Part shown: positions 36,566-44,383 of the stretch, one piece after another | Layout of the letters: the number at the start of each line of letters is the position of its first letter | How positions within the stretch are numbered: the stretch's first letter is position 1 | From: Mogibacterium timidum ATCC 33093 | GTDB lineage: Bacteria > Bacillota > Clostridia > Peptostreptococcales > Anaerovoracaceae | Reading direction: 5' to 3' | Length of the DNA: 64,000 nt | Assembly (NCBI RefSeq): GCF_000525775.1 | Contig: NZ_JALU01000018.1 | Location: forward strand, 1-64,000 | Notes under the pieces: generated by a model | Told to the model about the DNA's origin: nothing | Seen by the model: the letters and a program-made list of their open reading frames with translations, nothing else | The model's database searches: none | Made by a program: the position numbers and the translations under genes

Positions 36566-37750
36566 ATGAACGGAAAAGCACGTATAGACCACATGAAATA
36601 TTTGGAAGGAATGGAGATTATTTCCCATGAAATATATGATGCGGTTCTAAAAGAGATGAATGGATACAGACCTGAGCATTACGGCGATAGCGACGTGATG
36701 CGTGCACTTGAGCATGAGTCTTGCAGTGTGGATGATTTTAAAGTGTTGCTGTCACCTGCGGCGGGGAAATATCTGGAGCAGCTTGCGAAGCGAGCTAAGC
36801 TCGAGAAGGATAAGCATTTCGGTAATTCGGTCAACATGTTTACGCCACTCTATATATCCAATTATTGTGAAAATTACTGCATCTACTGTGGCTTCAATTG
36901 TCATAACAGGATTCACAGGGCGAAGTTGAACGGCGCAGAGATAGAGCGAGAGATGGAGGCAATCGCTGCTACAGGACTTGAAGAGATTTTGATACTGACC
37001 GGGGAGAGTCGCAGCATGTCAGATGTTAATTACATAGGTGAAGCTTGCAAAATCGGACGTAAATACTTCAAAAATGTCGGTGTTGAAATATATCCGATTA
37101 ACTCCGATGAATATGCGTTTCTTCACTCGTGCGGTGCCGACTATGTGACGGTCTTTCAAGAGACGTATGACTCCGATGAATATGAGAAGCTGCATCTGTC
37201 CGGTCACAAGCGCATATTCCCTTATCGTTTCAATGCTCAGGAGCGTGCGCTCATTGGAGGCATGCGCGGCGTCGGGTTTGCAGCCCTTTTGGGCTTAGGT
37301 GATTTCAGACGCGATGCACTTGCAACCGGCCTTCATGCCTATATGCTGCAGCGCAAGTATCCATGGGCAGAAATCTCATTTTCTTGTCCCAGACTGCGTC
37401 CGATTATCAGCAACAGCGATGATGACATGAGTTTTTCCCTTTCTTCCGATAGTGAAACGGTGGGAGAAAGACAACTGCTTCAGGTTATGTGTGCCTATAG
37501 GATATTCATGCCGTTCGCAGCTATGACGCTATCGACCAGAGAGCGAGCAGGTTTTCGGGATCATGCAGTCGCAATTGCAGCAACGAGGATATCTGCAGGG
37601 GTTGATACAGGTATCGGAAGTCACAGCGACGATACTGCGACAGGTGACAACCAGTTTGAAATTGCAGATGGAAGGACTGTTGACGAGATATATTCAGCCC
37701 TATGTAGTCACGGAATGCAGCCGGTGATGAACGATTATGTGTACGTGTAA
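36566..37750 (+). CDS. thiH: 2-iminoacetate synthase ThiH
   Basis: A 394-residue radical SAM tyrosine lyase that supplies dehydroglycine (2-iminoacetate) for the thiazole ring, the anaerobic alternative to ThiO. The cluster motif CENYCIYCGF (CX3CX2C) is near residue 105, and the long N-terminal helix region precedes it as in known ThiH. Length is normal. It overlaps the next gene by 14 bases. Confidence 0.94.
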   Translation: MNGKARIDHMKYLEGMEIISHEIYDAVLKEMNGYRPEHYGDSDVMRALEHESCSVDDFKVLLSPAAGKYLEQLAKRAKLEKDKHFGNSVNMFTPLYISNYCENYCIYCGFNCHNRIHRAKLNGAEIEREMEAIAATGLEEILILTGESRSMSDVNYIGEACKIGRKYFKNVGVEIYPINSDEYAFLHSCGADYVTVFQETYDSDEYEKLHLSGHKRIFPYRFNAQERALIGGMRGVGFAALLGLGDFRRDALATGLHAYMLQRKYPWAEISFSCPRLRPIISNSDDDMSFSLSSDSETVGERQLLQVMCAYRIFMPFAAMTLSTRERAGFRDHAVAIAATRISAGVDTGIGSHSDDTATGDNQFEIADGRTVDEIYSALCSHGMQPVMNDYVYV

Positions 37751-38351
37751 AAAAATTTTCGTAACGAACCGCCGCTTATCCGACTTGTCGCTTGACGAGC
37801 AGGTAGAGAGGGTGTTCGAGAAATCAAGGCCAAATACATTGATACTGAGGGAGAAGGATTTGCCTGAAAGCGAATACCGAGATTTATCTTTACAGATAAA
37901 AGAAATCTGTGATAGTTTTGATGTCGAATTTATAGTTAATAAGTTTTGGCAAGTAGCATTTGATATGAGTGTTCCGGTACAGTTGTCATTTCAGGATTAC
38001 ATGAACCTAAAAAGGCCGGAATATGGACATAAAACCGAAAGTTTGAGGGATGAAGAGCTGTGCGTCTGTTCAAATATAAAATTCCCCTACACATGGGTAT
38101 CAATTCATTCTGTAGAGGAAGCACTTGCTGCATCCTCTGCGGGGGCGGATTGCCTAATTGCCGGTCATATATTTACAACAGCCTGCAAGCCCGGGATTGC
38201 ACCTCGCGGAATACAATTCCTGACTGATGTCATCTCTGAAGTCGAGGTTCCCGTATATGCAATCGGGGGAATCAAGTCCGGCAACCTGCAGCTGGTAATT
38301 GCTGCAGGTGCTGATGGAGCATGTCAGATGTCATATTACATGAAAATGTAG
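37737..38351 (+). CDS. tenI: TenI-like thiazole tautomerase (ThiE paralogue)
   Basis: A 204-residue TIM-barrel protein of the ThiE/TenI superfamily. The loop GHIFTTACKPGIAPRG resembles B. subtilis TenI (GHVFETDCKKGLEGRG) rather than the GPxxxTxTK loop of thiamine phosphate synthase. The usual HLGQxD segment of ThiE is absent. I therefore favour the thiazole tautomerase that aromatises the ThiG product. AIGGIKSGN and GADGACQMSYYM close the barrel. It overlaps thiH, so it belongs to thiSFGH. Confidence 0.78.
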   Translation: MCTCKKIFVTNRRLSDLSLDEQVERVFEKSRPNTLILREKDLPESEYRDLSLQIKEICDSFDVEFIVNKFWQVAFDMSVPVQLSFQDYMNLKRPEYGHKTESLRDEELCVCSNIKFPYTWVSIHSVEEALAASSAGADCLIAGHIFTTACKPGIAPRGIQFLTDVISEVEVPVYAIGGIKSGNLQLVIAAGADGACQMSYYMKM

Positions 38352-38490
38352 TACGATTATTGTGCTTCTTCCATGTTCGGCGGTGTTTTATACTACTAAT
38401 AATGAGAGGTCAGCAGTAATTGAAAAAATTGTAAAAACTCATTAGCAGTTTGTGATTAGCAGGTTGAATCAATCAGAAAAGAGGATACTG

Positions 38491-38961
38491 ATGTCTATTA
38501 GCAGTGTAAGAGAGTATTTCAGAAAATTAGGTATCGAGGATAAGGTGATGGAATTCGACGTATCGAGTGCTACAGTAGAACTCGCAGCGGCTGCACTCGG
38601 GTGCGAGGGACAGAGAATTGGCAAAACTATGGCTTTTATAGTCGATGACAGACCAATTCTCATAGTCGTTGCGGGCGATGCGAGAATTGCCAACCCGAAG
38701 TTTAAGGGCCGCTTCCATACCAAAGCCAGGATGATAGCTCCGGACCGGTTAGATGAGTTGGTAGGTCATGAGATGGGCGGTGTGTGTCCGTTTGCTATCA
38801 GGGAAGGCGTAGAAGTGTATCTCGATGAGTCACTGAAGAGATTTCAGACTGTATTTCCGGCAGCGGGGAGTGCCAACAGCGCAATAGAACTAAGCCTTCC
38901 GGAGCTCGAGAGATATGCGCATGCTGAAGGCTGGGTTGATGTGTGCAAGGGTTGGGAATAG
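38491..38961 (+). CDS. YbaK/EbsC-family aminoacyl-tRNA deacylase
   Basis: A 156-residue protein of the YbaK/ProX superfamily, trans-acting editors that hydrolyse mischarged tRNAs such as Cys- or Ala-tRNA-Pro. IGKTMAFIVDDRPILIVVAGD and the VCPFAIREGVEVYLDESL segment near residue 94 are typical, including the conserved Lys and Gly-x-x-Pro elements. Start ATG 38491 follows AGAGG; the in-frame GTG 38452 has no site. It is a single gene with weak surrounding signals. Confidence 0.87.
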   Translation: MSISSVREYFRKLGIEDKVMEFDVSSATVELAAAALGCEGQRIGKTMAFIVDDRPILIVVAGDARIANPKFKGRFHTKARMIAPDRLDELVGHEMGGVCPFAIREGVEVYLDESLKRFQTVFPAAGSANSAIELSLPELERYAHAEGWVDVCKGWE

Positions 38962-38971
38962 CAGTTTCCGG

Positions 38972-39604
38972 CTACAGGCTCATCTGCTCGAGCTCGGCAA
39001 TAATTCTGCTGTATGGGAGACCGACAACATTTTCGTAATCACCACGGATTGCTGATATGTATTTGCGAAATCCGCCTTGAATAGCGTAAGAGCCGGCCTT
39101 GTCGAAGGGTTCTCCGGTATTTACATACTCTTTGATATCAGAATCGCTGTAGTCCTTACAAATTATCTCCGTAACCTCTGCAAAGTTTTTTCTTCCATCT
39201 AGCAAAGGTGTGCCGCCGTCAATCTCCACCAGCGTTACTCCGCTCGCCACAAAGTGTATGGAATTCCTGAGTGATGAAAGCATGCGAAATGCATCGTCTC
39301 TATCTCTTGGCTTGCCCATGATTTCGTCATTGTAGACGACGGTGTCCGAAGCAATCAGCAGAGCTCTACCGCGTATGTTTTCAAGTGCTGGTAAGGAGGT
39401 CGCTGCAAGTGCCTTTCGCTCTGAAAGCAGTCGCACGGCATCAATATAATCGGTTTCTGCAGGAAGGGTTTCATCTACATCGCATGGAATGAGTATCGGC
39501 TCAATCCCATGACCTCGCAGTATATCGAGACGGCGTGGTGATTTGGATGCGAGTATAATGCTATCGTATTTTGTTAGTGCGGGATGCCCCGAATTCGTCT
39601 GCAT
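38972..39604 (-). CDS. maf: Maf-like nucleotide pyrophosphatase
   Basis: A 210-residue Maf/HAM1-type pyrophosphatase that hydrolyses non-canonical or some canonical NTPs and affects septation. The motif IILASKSPRRLDILRG near the N-terminus, then SDTVV and GKPRDRDDAFRML, then AGSYAIQGG identify the family. I choose ATG 39604 behind AAGGATTAAG; it overlaps the end of thiT by 44 bases, and the longer reading from 39652 would overlap by 92. It is expressed from the TPP-controlled thiT transcript. Confidence 0.88.
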   Translation of the reverse strand: MQTNSGHPALTKYDSIILASKSPRRLDILRGHGIEPILIPCDVDETLPAETDYIDAVRLLSERKALAATSLPALENIRGRALLIASDTVVYNDEIMGKPRDRDDAFRMLSSLRNSIHFVASGVTLVEIDGGTPLLDGRKNFAEVTEIICKDYSDSDIKEYVNTGEPFDKAGSYAIQGGFRKYISAIRGDYENVVGLPYSRIIAELEQMSL

Positions 39605-40232
39605 TCTTAATCCTTTCGAATAGATTCTTAACAGGCGGCATATTGATGACAACTATTGTAATTGCTGCCTCAACTGCAATATAGGTGATATTGTACCATA
39701 CAGACCAGGTAACCGCATTAAACCCCTTTGGTGCGTATGAGCCAAAGAAGATGATTCCGGATGCAACCGCGCACAGGTATCTTGCAAATACTCCTACGAC
39801 ATAGACCTTCGTTAATCCGTTTTTTCCGTTCCTAAACGCTCCACCGATGCCTAACGCTCCGAAAGCGATTGGGTAATCGAGTAGAAGCTGTGCAGGATGG
39901 ATGACATAAGGGCCAAATATCAGGTTGACGAGGCCCAATGCAACTCCCGCCATTATACCTCGTTTAGTTCCATACAGATATGTCACCACAGCGATCGGAA
40001 GTAGCGACAAAAGTGTGATGGATCCGCCCTGAGGCATGGTAAAAATTTTAACATTTGATAGAACCATTGCAATAGCAATGAGAAGGGCAGAGACGGTCAT
40101 TGCCTTGATATCGACCTTTCTGTTAGCGCCCTTACTCTTACCTCCAAGCGTGATGAGCACAAGCATGAGTACGATGACGAGTATGATTACGACTTGACCT
40201 ACTCTTGATTCAACAAAACCTTGTAAGTTCAT
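39561..40232 (-). CDS. thiT: ECF thiamine transporter S component ThiT
   Basis: A 223-residue substrate-binding subunit of an energy-coupling-factor transporter. It has six or more membrane helices after an N-terminal anchor-like segment. MPQGGSITLLSLLPI, HPAQLLLDYPIAFGALGI and WYNITYIAVEA match the thiamine-binding regions of ThiT (YuaJ). The TPP riboswitch directly upstream confirms the substrate. The ECF ATPases and T component are not in the window. The extra ~45 N-terminal residues with one more helix are longer than in Lactococcus ThiT. Confidence 0.93.
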   Translation of the reverse strand: MNLQGFVESRVGQVVIILVIVLMLVLITLGGKSKGANRKVDIKAMTVSALLIAIAMVLSNVKIFTMPQGGSITLLSLLPIAVVTYLYGTKRGIMAGVALGLVNLIFGPYVIHPAQLLLDYPIAFGALGIGGAFRNGKNGLTKVYVVGVFARYLCAVASGIIFFGSYAPKGFNAVTWSVWYNITYIAVEAAITIVVINMPPVKNLFERIKNADEFGASRTNKIR

Positions 40233-40234
40233 TA

Positions 40235-40262
40235 AAAAACCTCCTATATTTCAGGAGGGGGT
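40235..40262 (-). promoter_or_regulatory. Riboswitch expression platform overlapping the thiT ribosome site
   Basis: On the minus strand CCTCCT (40258-40253) pairs with AGGAGG (40245-40240), which is the thiT Shine-Dalgarno sequence, followed by six T. It can act both as a terminator and as a ribosome-site sequestering hairpin. Confidence 0.75.
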
Positions 40263-40275
40263 GCAGTTGATATTA

Positions 40276-40404
40276 GCTAGCTTCCCGTGGCAGCATTATC
40301 TGCCTGGTAGAAGGGTCTCGCTTCGCGATTACGCATAACTGCAAATACAATCTTGCGGATAACGTAAACCAAAGCAACTCTCAGCTATCGCTCCCCCAGC
40401 ATTA
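40276..40404 (-). promoter_or_regulatory. TPP riboswitch (THI element)
   Basis: On the minus strand the conserved pieces occur in order: GGGGGAGC, GCTGAGAG, an extended P3 arm, ACCCTT, then CAGATAATGCTG and GGGAAGC. These match the THI-box signature (CTGAGA, ACCCTT, GGATAATGCC-type loop, GGGAA). It responds to thiamine pyrophosphate and would reduce thiT expression when TPP is plentiful. Confidence 0.93.
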
Positions 40405-40455
40405 TTTTATTAGCTAATTGTACATTGTAGTAAACAACAATTCAAGTGAATAAAC

Positions 40456-40495
40456 CTTATCTGTATAGGTTGTATCTTATCTGTATAAGTTGTAA
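40456..40495. repeat. Tandem 20-base palindromic repeat
   Basis: CTTATCTGTATAGGTTGTAT (40456-40475) is followed directly by a second copy with two changes. Each is itself near-palindromic (CTTAT-CTGT-ATAAG). The pair lies upstream of the divergent thiT and nhaC genes and looks like a double operator. Confidence 0.6.
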
Positions 40496-40499
40496 ATCA

Positions 40500-40743
40500 A
40501 ATTTACCTGATGGCGTGTTTCTCGATTGACACTATGCGTTGCAAACTGATCTGCATCAGGCTGTTGAATTTTAGGGTTAAAAATAACTTGAAAAATAATA
40601 AGTAAATCGATTATTAATATAGAATTTATCAATGTGTCTCCTGTATAATCTTACGTGTTATAAAAAGCGGCGGCACAGCTAACTCGCATGTGGCATCGCT
40701 CGGAGGAAATGTTTATTATAAGTTTGTATTGAGGTGTTTTCAA
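40500..40743 (+). other. nhaC upstream region
   Basis: Non-coding. CCTGATG near 40506 and CATCAGG near 40555 can pair over ~50 bases, with GTGT...ACAC inside, suggesting a folded leader or an operator. A TATAAT at 40644-40649 is the likely -10 of nhaC, without a clear -35. Confidence 0.4.
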
Positions 40744-42132
40744 ATGAAAGAGAAAGAGAATCTTCTCGAAGAAAGAGATGCGAGCGGAGTAGCACTATTA
40801 CCGCTCCTGCTGTTTATCGTAATTTATCTCGGAGCAGGCATGATCTTGCAGTCGAAAGGTGTTGAAATGGCATTCTACCGGTTTCCTACGGTAGTTGCCA
40901 TGACGATTGCAGTTATTGTTGCATTCCTAATGTATCACAAGACCGGAATCAATGAAAACTTCACACTTTTTGCCAGGGGAGCAGGTGATGAGAATATCAT
41001 GACAATGCTCATGATTTACCTTCTGGCAGGAGCGTTCTCATCAGTAGCCGGAGCTATGGGCGGAGTTGCTTCCACTGCAAATCTGGGACTTACAATTATT
41101 TCACCCAGATTTATCGTCCCCGGGATCTTCGTAATTGCTGCGTTCCTATCTACGGCAACAGGTACATCGATGGGAACCATAGGGGCAATAGTTCCTATCG
41201 CTTATCAGATGGCTAAGACTGCGGATCTCAATATGGCGTTCGTTATATCCGCGGTAATGACAGGTGCAATGTTTGGGGATAACCTATCCATGATCTCTGA
41301 TACAACAATTGCCGCTACCAGGACACAGGGCGTTGATCTGAAGGACAAATTCAGAACCAACGCTTGGATTTCTCTTCCATCGGCGGTAATTACCATAGTG
41401 CTGATGATTATATTCAGCAAGGGCGGCACGTCTGTAGGTCAGCTTGATTATAGCGTTATCAAGGTTATACCGTATGTTCTGGTACTTGGACTTGCACTTG
41501 CAGGGCTCAATGTATTTACGGTACTGCTCATCGGAATACTTAGTGCTTCTGTTGTAGGAATAGGAACCGGCACAATCGGTCTGATGGACATTGCAGGTAA
41601 AATCTGGACAGGCTATCAGGGCATGATGGAAGTATTCCTGCTATCGATGCTTGTCGGTGGACTCGCAGAGATGACTAAACACTACGGAGGCCTCAAATGG
41701 CTGATTACCAAGACGAGCAAGCTGTTCAAGGGTCCTAAGTCGGCTTCCGTTGGTATTGCTGCACTTACAGCAATTACAGATGCTGCTGTAGCTAACAATA
41801 CTGTAGCTATCATCGTGAACGGTGAAATCGCCAGAGAGATTTCTGAGAAGTACAGAATCGATCCTAGAAGAACGGCTTCGTTCCTTGATATCTTCTCATG
41901 TATCATGCAAGGCTTTATTCCTTACGGGGCTCAGTTTCTGATGACCGCCAGCTTAACCAAGAATTCGGTTAATCCAACTGACATGATTCCATACAACTGG
42001 TATCTGATTATTATCGCAGCTGTGTCGATCTTGTCCGTAGTTATTCCTTCATATAATAAGAGAGTGTGCAAGGGAGAATGGGATTGGGAGCATATGATGC
42101 CTGACTACGCGGTAGCTAAGCTTGAGAAATAG
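40744..42132 (+). CDS. NhaC-family Na+/H+ antiporter
   Basis: A 462-residue membrane protein with about 11-12 helices. GTSMGTIGAIVPIA and the AMFGDNLSMISDTTIAATRTQG segment, containing the conserved Asp and Ser residues, mark the NhaC superfamily; some members exchange lactate/malate or other substrates. Start ATG 40744 follows GAGGTG; the reading from 40690 uses an unsupported GTG. It is divergent from thiT. The direct role is probably Na+ or organic-ion antiport. Confidence 0.87.
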   Translation: MKEKENLLEERDASGVALLPLLLFIVIYLGAGMILQSKGVEMAFYRFPTVVAMTIAVIVAFLMYHKTGINENFTLFARGAGDENIMTMLMIYLLAGAFSSVAGAMGGVASTANLGLTIISPRFIVPGIFVIAAFLSTATGTSMGTIGAIVPIAYQMAKTADLNMAFVISAVMTGAMFGDNLSMISDTTIAATRTQGVDLKDKFRTNAWISLPSAVITIVLMIIFSKGGTSVGQLDYSVIKVIPYVLVLGLALAGLNVFTVLLIGILSASVVGIGTGTIGLMDIAGKIWTGYQGMMEVFLLSMLVGGLAEMTKHYGGLKWLITKTSKLFKGPKSASVGIAALTAITDAAVANNTVAIIVNGEIAREISEKYRIDPRRTASFLDIFSCIMQGFIPYGAQFLMTASLTKNSVNPTDMIPYNWYLIIIAAVSILSVVIPSYNKRVCKGEWDWEHMMPDYAVAKLEK

Positions 42133-42321
42133 CGATTGCCTAGTAGTAGCCAGTATGGCGCCTTGATTTTTAGAAGGGCTATTGCAGCCCATTTGGTGCA
42201 CCGCTGTGATTACATCGATAGATGCGGTATAAAAGTGTAGAAAAATGTAAGGGTAAACGATATAAATCAGAGAGCTGCAGAACTTCTGCATGTTTGACGA
42301 TCCTAGAAAGTAGTATGGGTA
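42133..42321. other. Intergenic region after nhaC
   Basis: No gene seen. GGGCT-ATTGC-AGCCC (42176-42190) is a small hairpin that may end nhaC transcription, though the following T content is low. Confidence 0.35.
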
Positions 42322-42350
42322 TTGACAAGTGGACGGCGGTAGTTTACAAT
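42322..42350 (+). promoter_or_regulatory. Predicted promoter of infC-rpmI-rplT
   Basis: TTGACA (42322-42327), 17 bases, TACAAT (42345-42350). Confidence 0.75.
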
Positions 42351-42482
42351 TATCGGGTCGAAGAAGAAGTTATCCGCTTCTCACCTTGTATGCGTTGGTG
42401 TACGGGTTACCTGTGACTTGATTTAATCAGTTGGTTCGCGGATACTTCTGTATCCGCTTTTTTATTATATGGAGGTAGACCA
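42351..42482 (+). promoter_or_regulatory. Ribosomal protein L20 leader
   Basis: A leader of about 125 bases that contains TTATCCGCTTCTCACCTTG and TTGGTTCGCGG and ends in a terminator hairpin GCGGATAC-TTCT-GTATCCGC (42438-42457) with six T. In Firmicutes this RNA binds excess L20 and causes termination before infC. TATCCGC near 42371 could also pair with the 5' arm of the terminator as an antiterminator. Confidence 0.8.
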
Positions 42483-43001
42483 ATTAGCAAGGATAAACAA
42501 CAGATCAACGGAGATATTCGTGCAAAGGAAGTCCGTTTGATAGATGAGAATGGAGATATGCGCGGAGTTATGGGCATCAGAGAAGCGCTGGCGATTGCTG
42601 AGGAGGCCAACCTGGACCTCGTAAATGTTTCTCCGAATGCTGAGCCGCCCGTTTGCAAAATCCTCGACTACGGGAAATATCGCTACGAGCTCCAGAAGAA
42701 GGACAAGATAGCTAAGAAAAACCAGAAGACCATGCAGGTCAAGGAGGTTAGACTCAGCACCTTTATTGAGGCTCACGATGTAAATGTAAAGGCGAATACA
42801 GCAATCAAGTTCTTGAAGGATGGAGATAAGGTTAAGGTTAGCCTTAGATTCAGAGGTAGAGAGCGTGATTATACAGCTAAAGGCTTTGATGTTATGAACA
42901 GCTTTGCGGATCAGGTATCTGAATACGGTGTCATCGACAAGAAGCCGAAGTTTGAGGGACGAAGCCTTACTATGTTCCTATCACCGAAGAACGGCAAGTA
43001 A
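42483..43001 (+). CDS. infC: Translation initiation factor IF-3
   Basis: A 172-residue factor that keeps 30S subunits free and checks the start codon. The N-terminal domain begins INGDIRAKEVRLIDENG and the C-terminal domain contains IKFLKDGDKVKVSLRFRGRE. The start is the rare codon ATT at 42483, seven bases after GGAGG; no ATG or GTG would give a complete N-terminus. IF-3 discriminates against AUU, which lets it repress its own synthesis, as known from E. coli. Confidence 0.95.
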   Translation: MSKDKQQINGDIRAKEVRLIDENGDMRGVMGIREALAIAEEANLDLVNVSPNAEPPVCKILDYGKYRYELQKKDKIAKKNQKTMQVKEVRLSTFIEAHDVNVKANTAIKFLKDGDKVKVSLRFRGRERDYTAKGFDVMNSFADQVSEYGVIDKKPKFEGRSLTMFLSPKNGK

Positions 43002-43029
43002 TGAATTAACAACTTAGGAGGAAATCATT

Positions 43030-43230
43030 ATGGCAAAGAACAAGATGAAGTCTCATAGAGGCGCAAGCAAGAGAATGAAGCTTACCGGTTCCGGTAAGCT
43101 TAAGAGAAACAAGGCATATAAAAGCCATATTCTGACAAAGAAGACTGCAAAGAGAAAGAGAGGTCTTCGTAAGTCCACAGTGCTTACCGGTGCAGATACA
43201 AAGCGTATGCTTAGATCAATGGCAAAGTAG
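43030..43230 (+). CDS. rpmI: 50S ribosomal protein L35
   Basis: A 66-residue basic protein of the large subunit. [19 protein letters not shown] and the C-terminal [15 protein letters not shown] are characteristic. AGGAGG precedes the ATG. It lies between infC and rplT in the canonical order. Confidence 0.97.
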   Translation: MAKNKMKSHRGASKRMKLTGSGKLKRNKAYKSHILTKKTAKRKRGLRKSTVLTGADTKRMLRSMAK

Positions 43231-43249
43231 TTTAGGGAGGTTTTGAGAT

Positions 43250-43603
43250 ATGGCAAGAGTAAAGAAGGGTGTAAACGCTCATAAGAGACATAAGAAGGTA
43301 TTGAAGCAGGCAAAGGGCTTCTACGGACAGAGAAGCAGGAATTTCAGAGCTGCTAACCCGGCGGTGATGAGAGCACTCAGATCTGCTTTCGTTGGAAGAA
43401 AGAACAAGAAGAGAGAGTACAGAAGACTGTGGATTGCCAGAATCAACGCAGCAGCAAGAGCTAACGGTATCAACTACAGTAACCTTATGAACGGCCTAAA
43501 GAAGTCCGGAATTGAGCTCAACAGGAAGATGTTATCCGAGATGGCAATCTACGATGCAGCCGGCTTTGCTGAACTGTGCGAGATCGCTAAGAAGGCTAAT
43601 TAA
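43250..43603 (+). CDS. rplT: 50S ribosomal protein L20
   Basis: A 117-residue early-assembly protein of the large subunit and the autogenous regulator of this operon. It starts [16 protein letters not shown] and contains the C-terminal RNA-binding domain (about 60-117) that binds 23S rRNA and, in Firmicutes, the infC leader. Length is normal. Confidence 0.97.
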   Translation: MARVKKGVNAHKRHKKVLKQAKGFYGQRSRNFRAANPAVMRALRSAFVGRKNKKREYRRLWIARINAAARANGINYSNLMNGLKKSGIELNRKMLSEMAIYDAAGFAELCEIAKKAN

Positions 43604-43606
43604 CAT

Positions 43607-43783
43607 ATGGAATATTTTTTAAGCCACATAGGCGTCATATTCGTGGCTGCGATAATCGTCGCAGTGTTCGCAGTCATATGGTGGGGTCTGACAGCCAGAA
43701 ATGAATATCTTAAGCGTAAGCGTGCGATGGCTCGCAAGGAAGCTGCACTTGCAAAGCATAATGAACAAAACAAAAACGATTAG
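43607..43783 (+). CDS. Small single-helix membrane protein after rplT
   Basis: A 58-residue ORF starting four bases after the rplT stop. One membrane helix (about 8-27, VIFVAAIIVAVFAVIWWGL) is followed by a basic tail (EYLKRKRAMARKEAALAK). I do not recognise a family. Its position before the operon terminator suggests it is translated, although the ribosome site is poor. Confidence 0.6.
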   Translation: MEYFLSHIGVIFVAAIIVAVFAVIWWGLTARNEYLKRKRAMARKEAALAKHNEQNKND

Positions 43784-43841
43784 CTTTAAGCAGAACTCCT
43801 GATCCAATGTCGTTGAGTCATTAAGTTAAAAAGACTTATCA

Positions 43842-43879
43842 ACACTCTCTCTAATAAAATGGAGAGGGTGTGTTTTTTT
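43842..43879 (+). terminator. Terminator of the infC operon
   Basis: ACACTCTCTC (43842-43851) pairs with GAGAGGGTGT (43862-43871) with one wobble, followed by seven T. It separates the ribosomal operon from the pilus leader. Confidence 0.85.
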
Positions 43880-43902
43880 AGTTTTAAATTTGTGCAAATT
43901 TG

Positions 43903-43931
43903 TAGACATTATTATAAATTTATGATATCAT
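43903..43931 (+). promoter_or_regulatory. Possible promoter of the repeat-bearing pilus leader
   Basis: TAGACA (43903-43908), 17 bases, TATCAT (43926-43931). Transcription would start near 43938, about 44 bases before the short ORF. Confidence 0.5.
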
Positions 43932-43981
43932 GTGTGAAATCAACTTGGTAGTGTGAATCTTTAGAAGGGAAATTGACAATC

Positions 43982-44062
<81 letters not shown>

Positions 44063-44100
44063 ATGTTTTTTTGTGTTTAAAATTCAAGGTGATTGTTTGA

Positions 44101-44139
44101 GGACAGTGTTGATGTATCTACATCAAGGCTGCCCTTTTT
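44101..44139 (+). terminator. Terminator or attenuator hairpin before the pilus operon
   Basis: GGACAG-TG-TTGATGTA (44101-44116) pairs with TACATCAA-GG-CTGCCC (44119-44134), with one mismatch and a small internal loop, followed by five T. It stands between the repeat ORF and the first pilin gene. Confidence 0.8.
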
Positions 44140-44383
44140 GTATGCATAAACTCGAGCTTTAAATTTAGCGTTTGTGATTCCGAGAGGACTAATATCCGAC
44201 ATAAATAATTAATATGTTAAAAATGGAATTTATGCAGCATACTCGCATAATATTCGTTTTTATAGTTGATTTATCTGTTTAAGCAGTCCATATGTATATT
44301 GTACTGCCTGCAATATATGCGATGAGCTGTTTAAACGGAATATACGTTATCATTATGTAAATCCAATGAAAAAGGAGAAGAAG
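44140..44383. other. AT-rich region between attenuator and pilin gene
   Basis: No gene. GCAGT near 44284 and ACTGC near 44304 form an inverted repeat, and GTTTAAAC occurs near 44332. No strong sigma-70 pair is visible, so the pilus genes may rely on readthrough from the upstream leader or on an unusual promoter. Confidence 0.35.
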
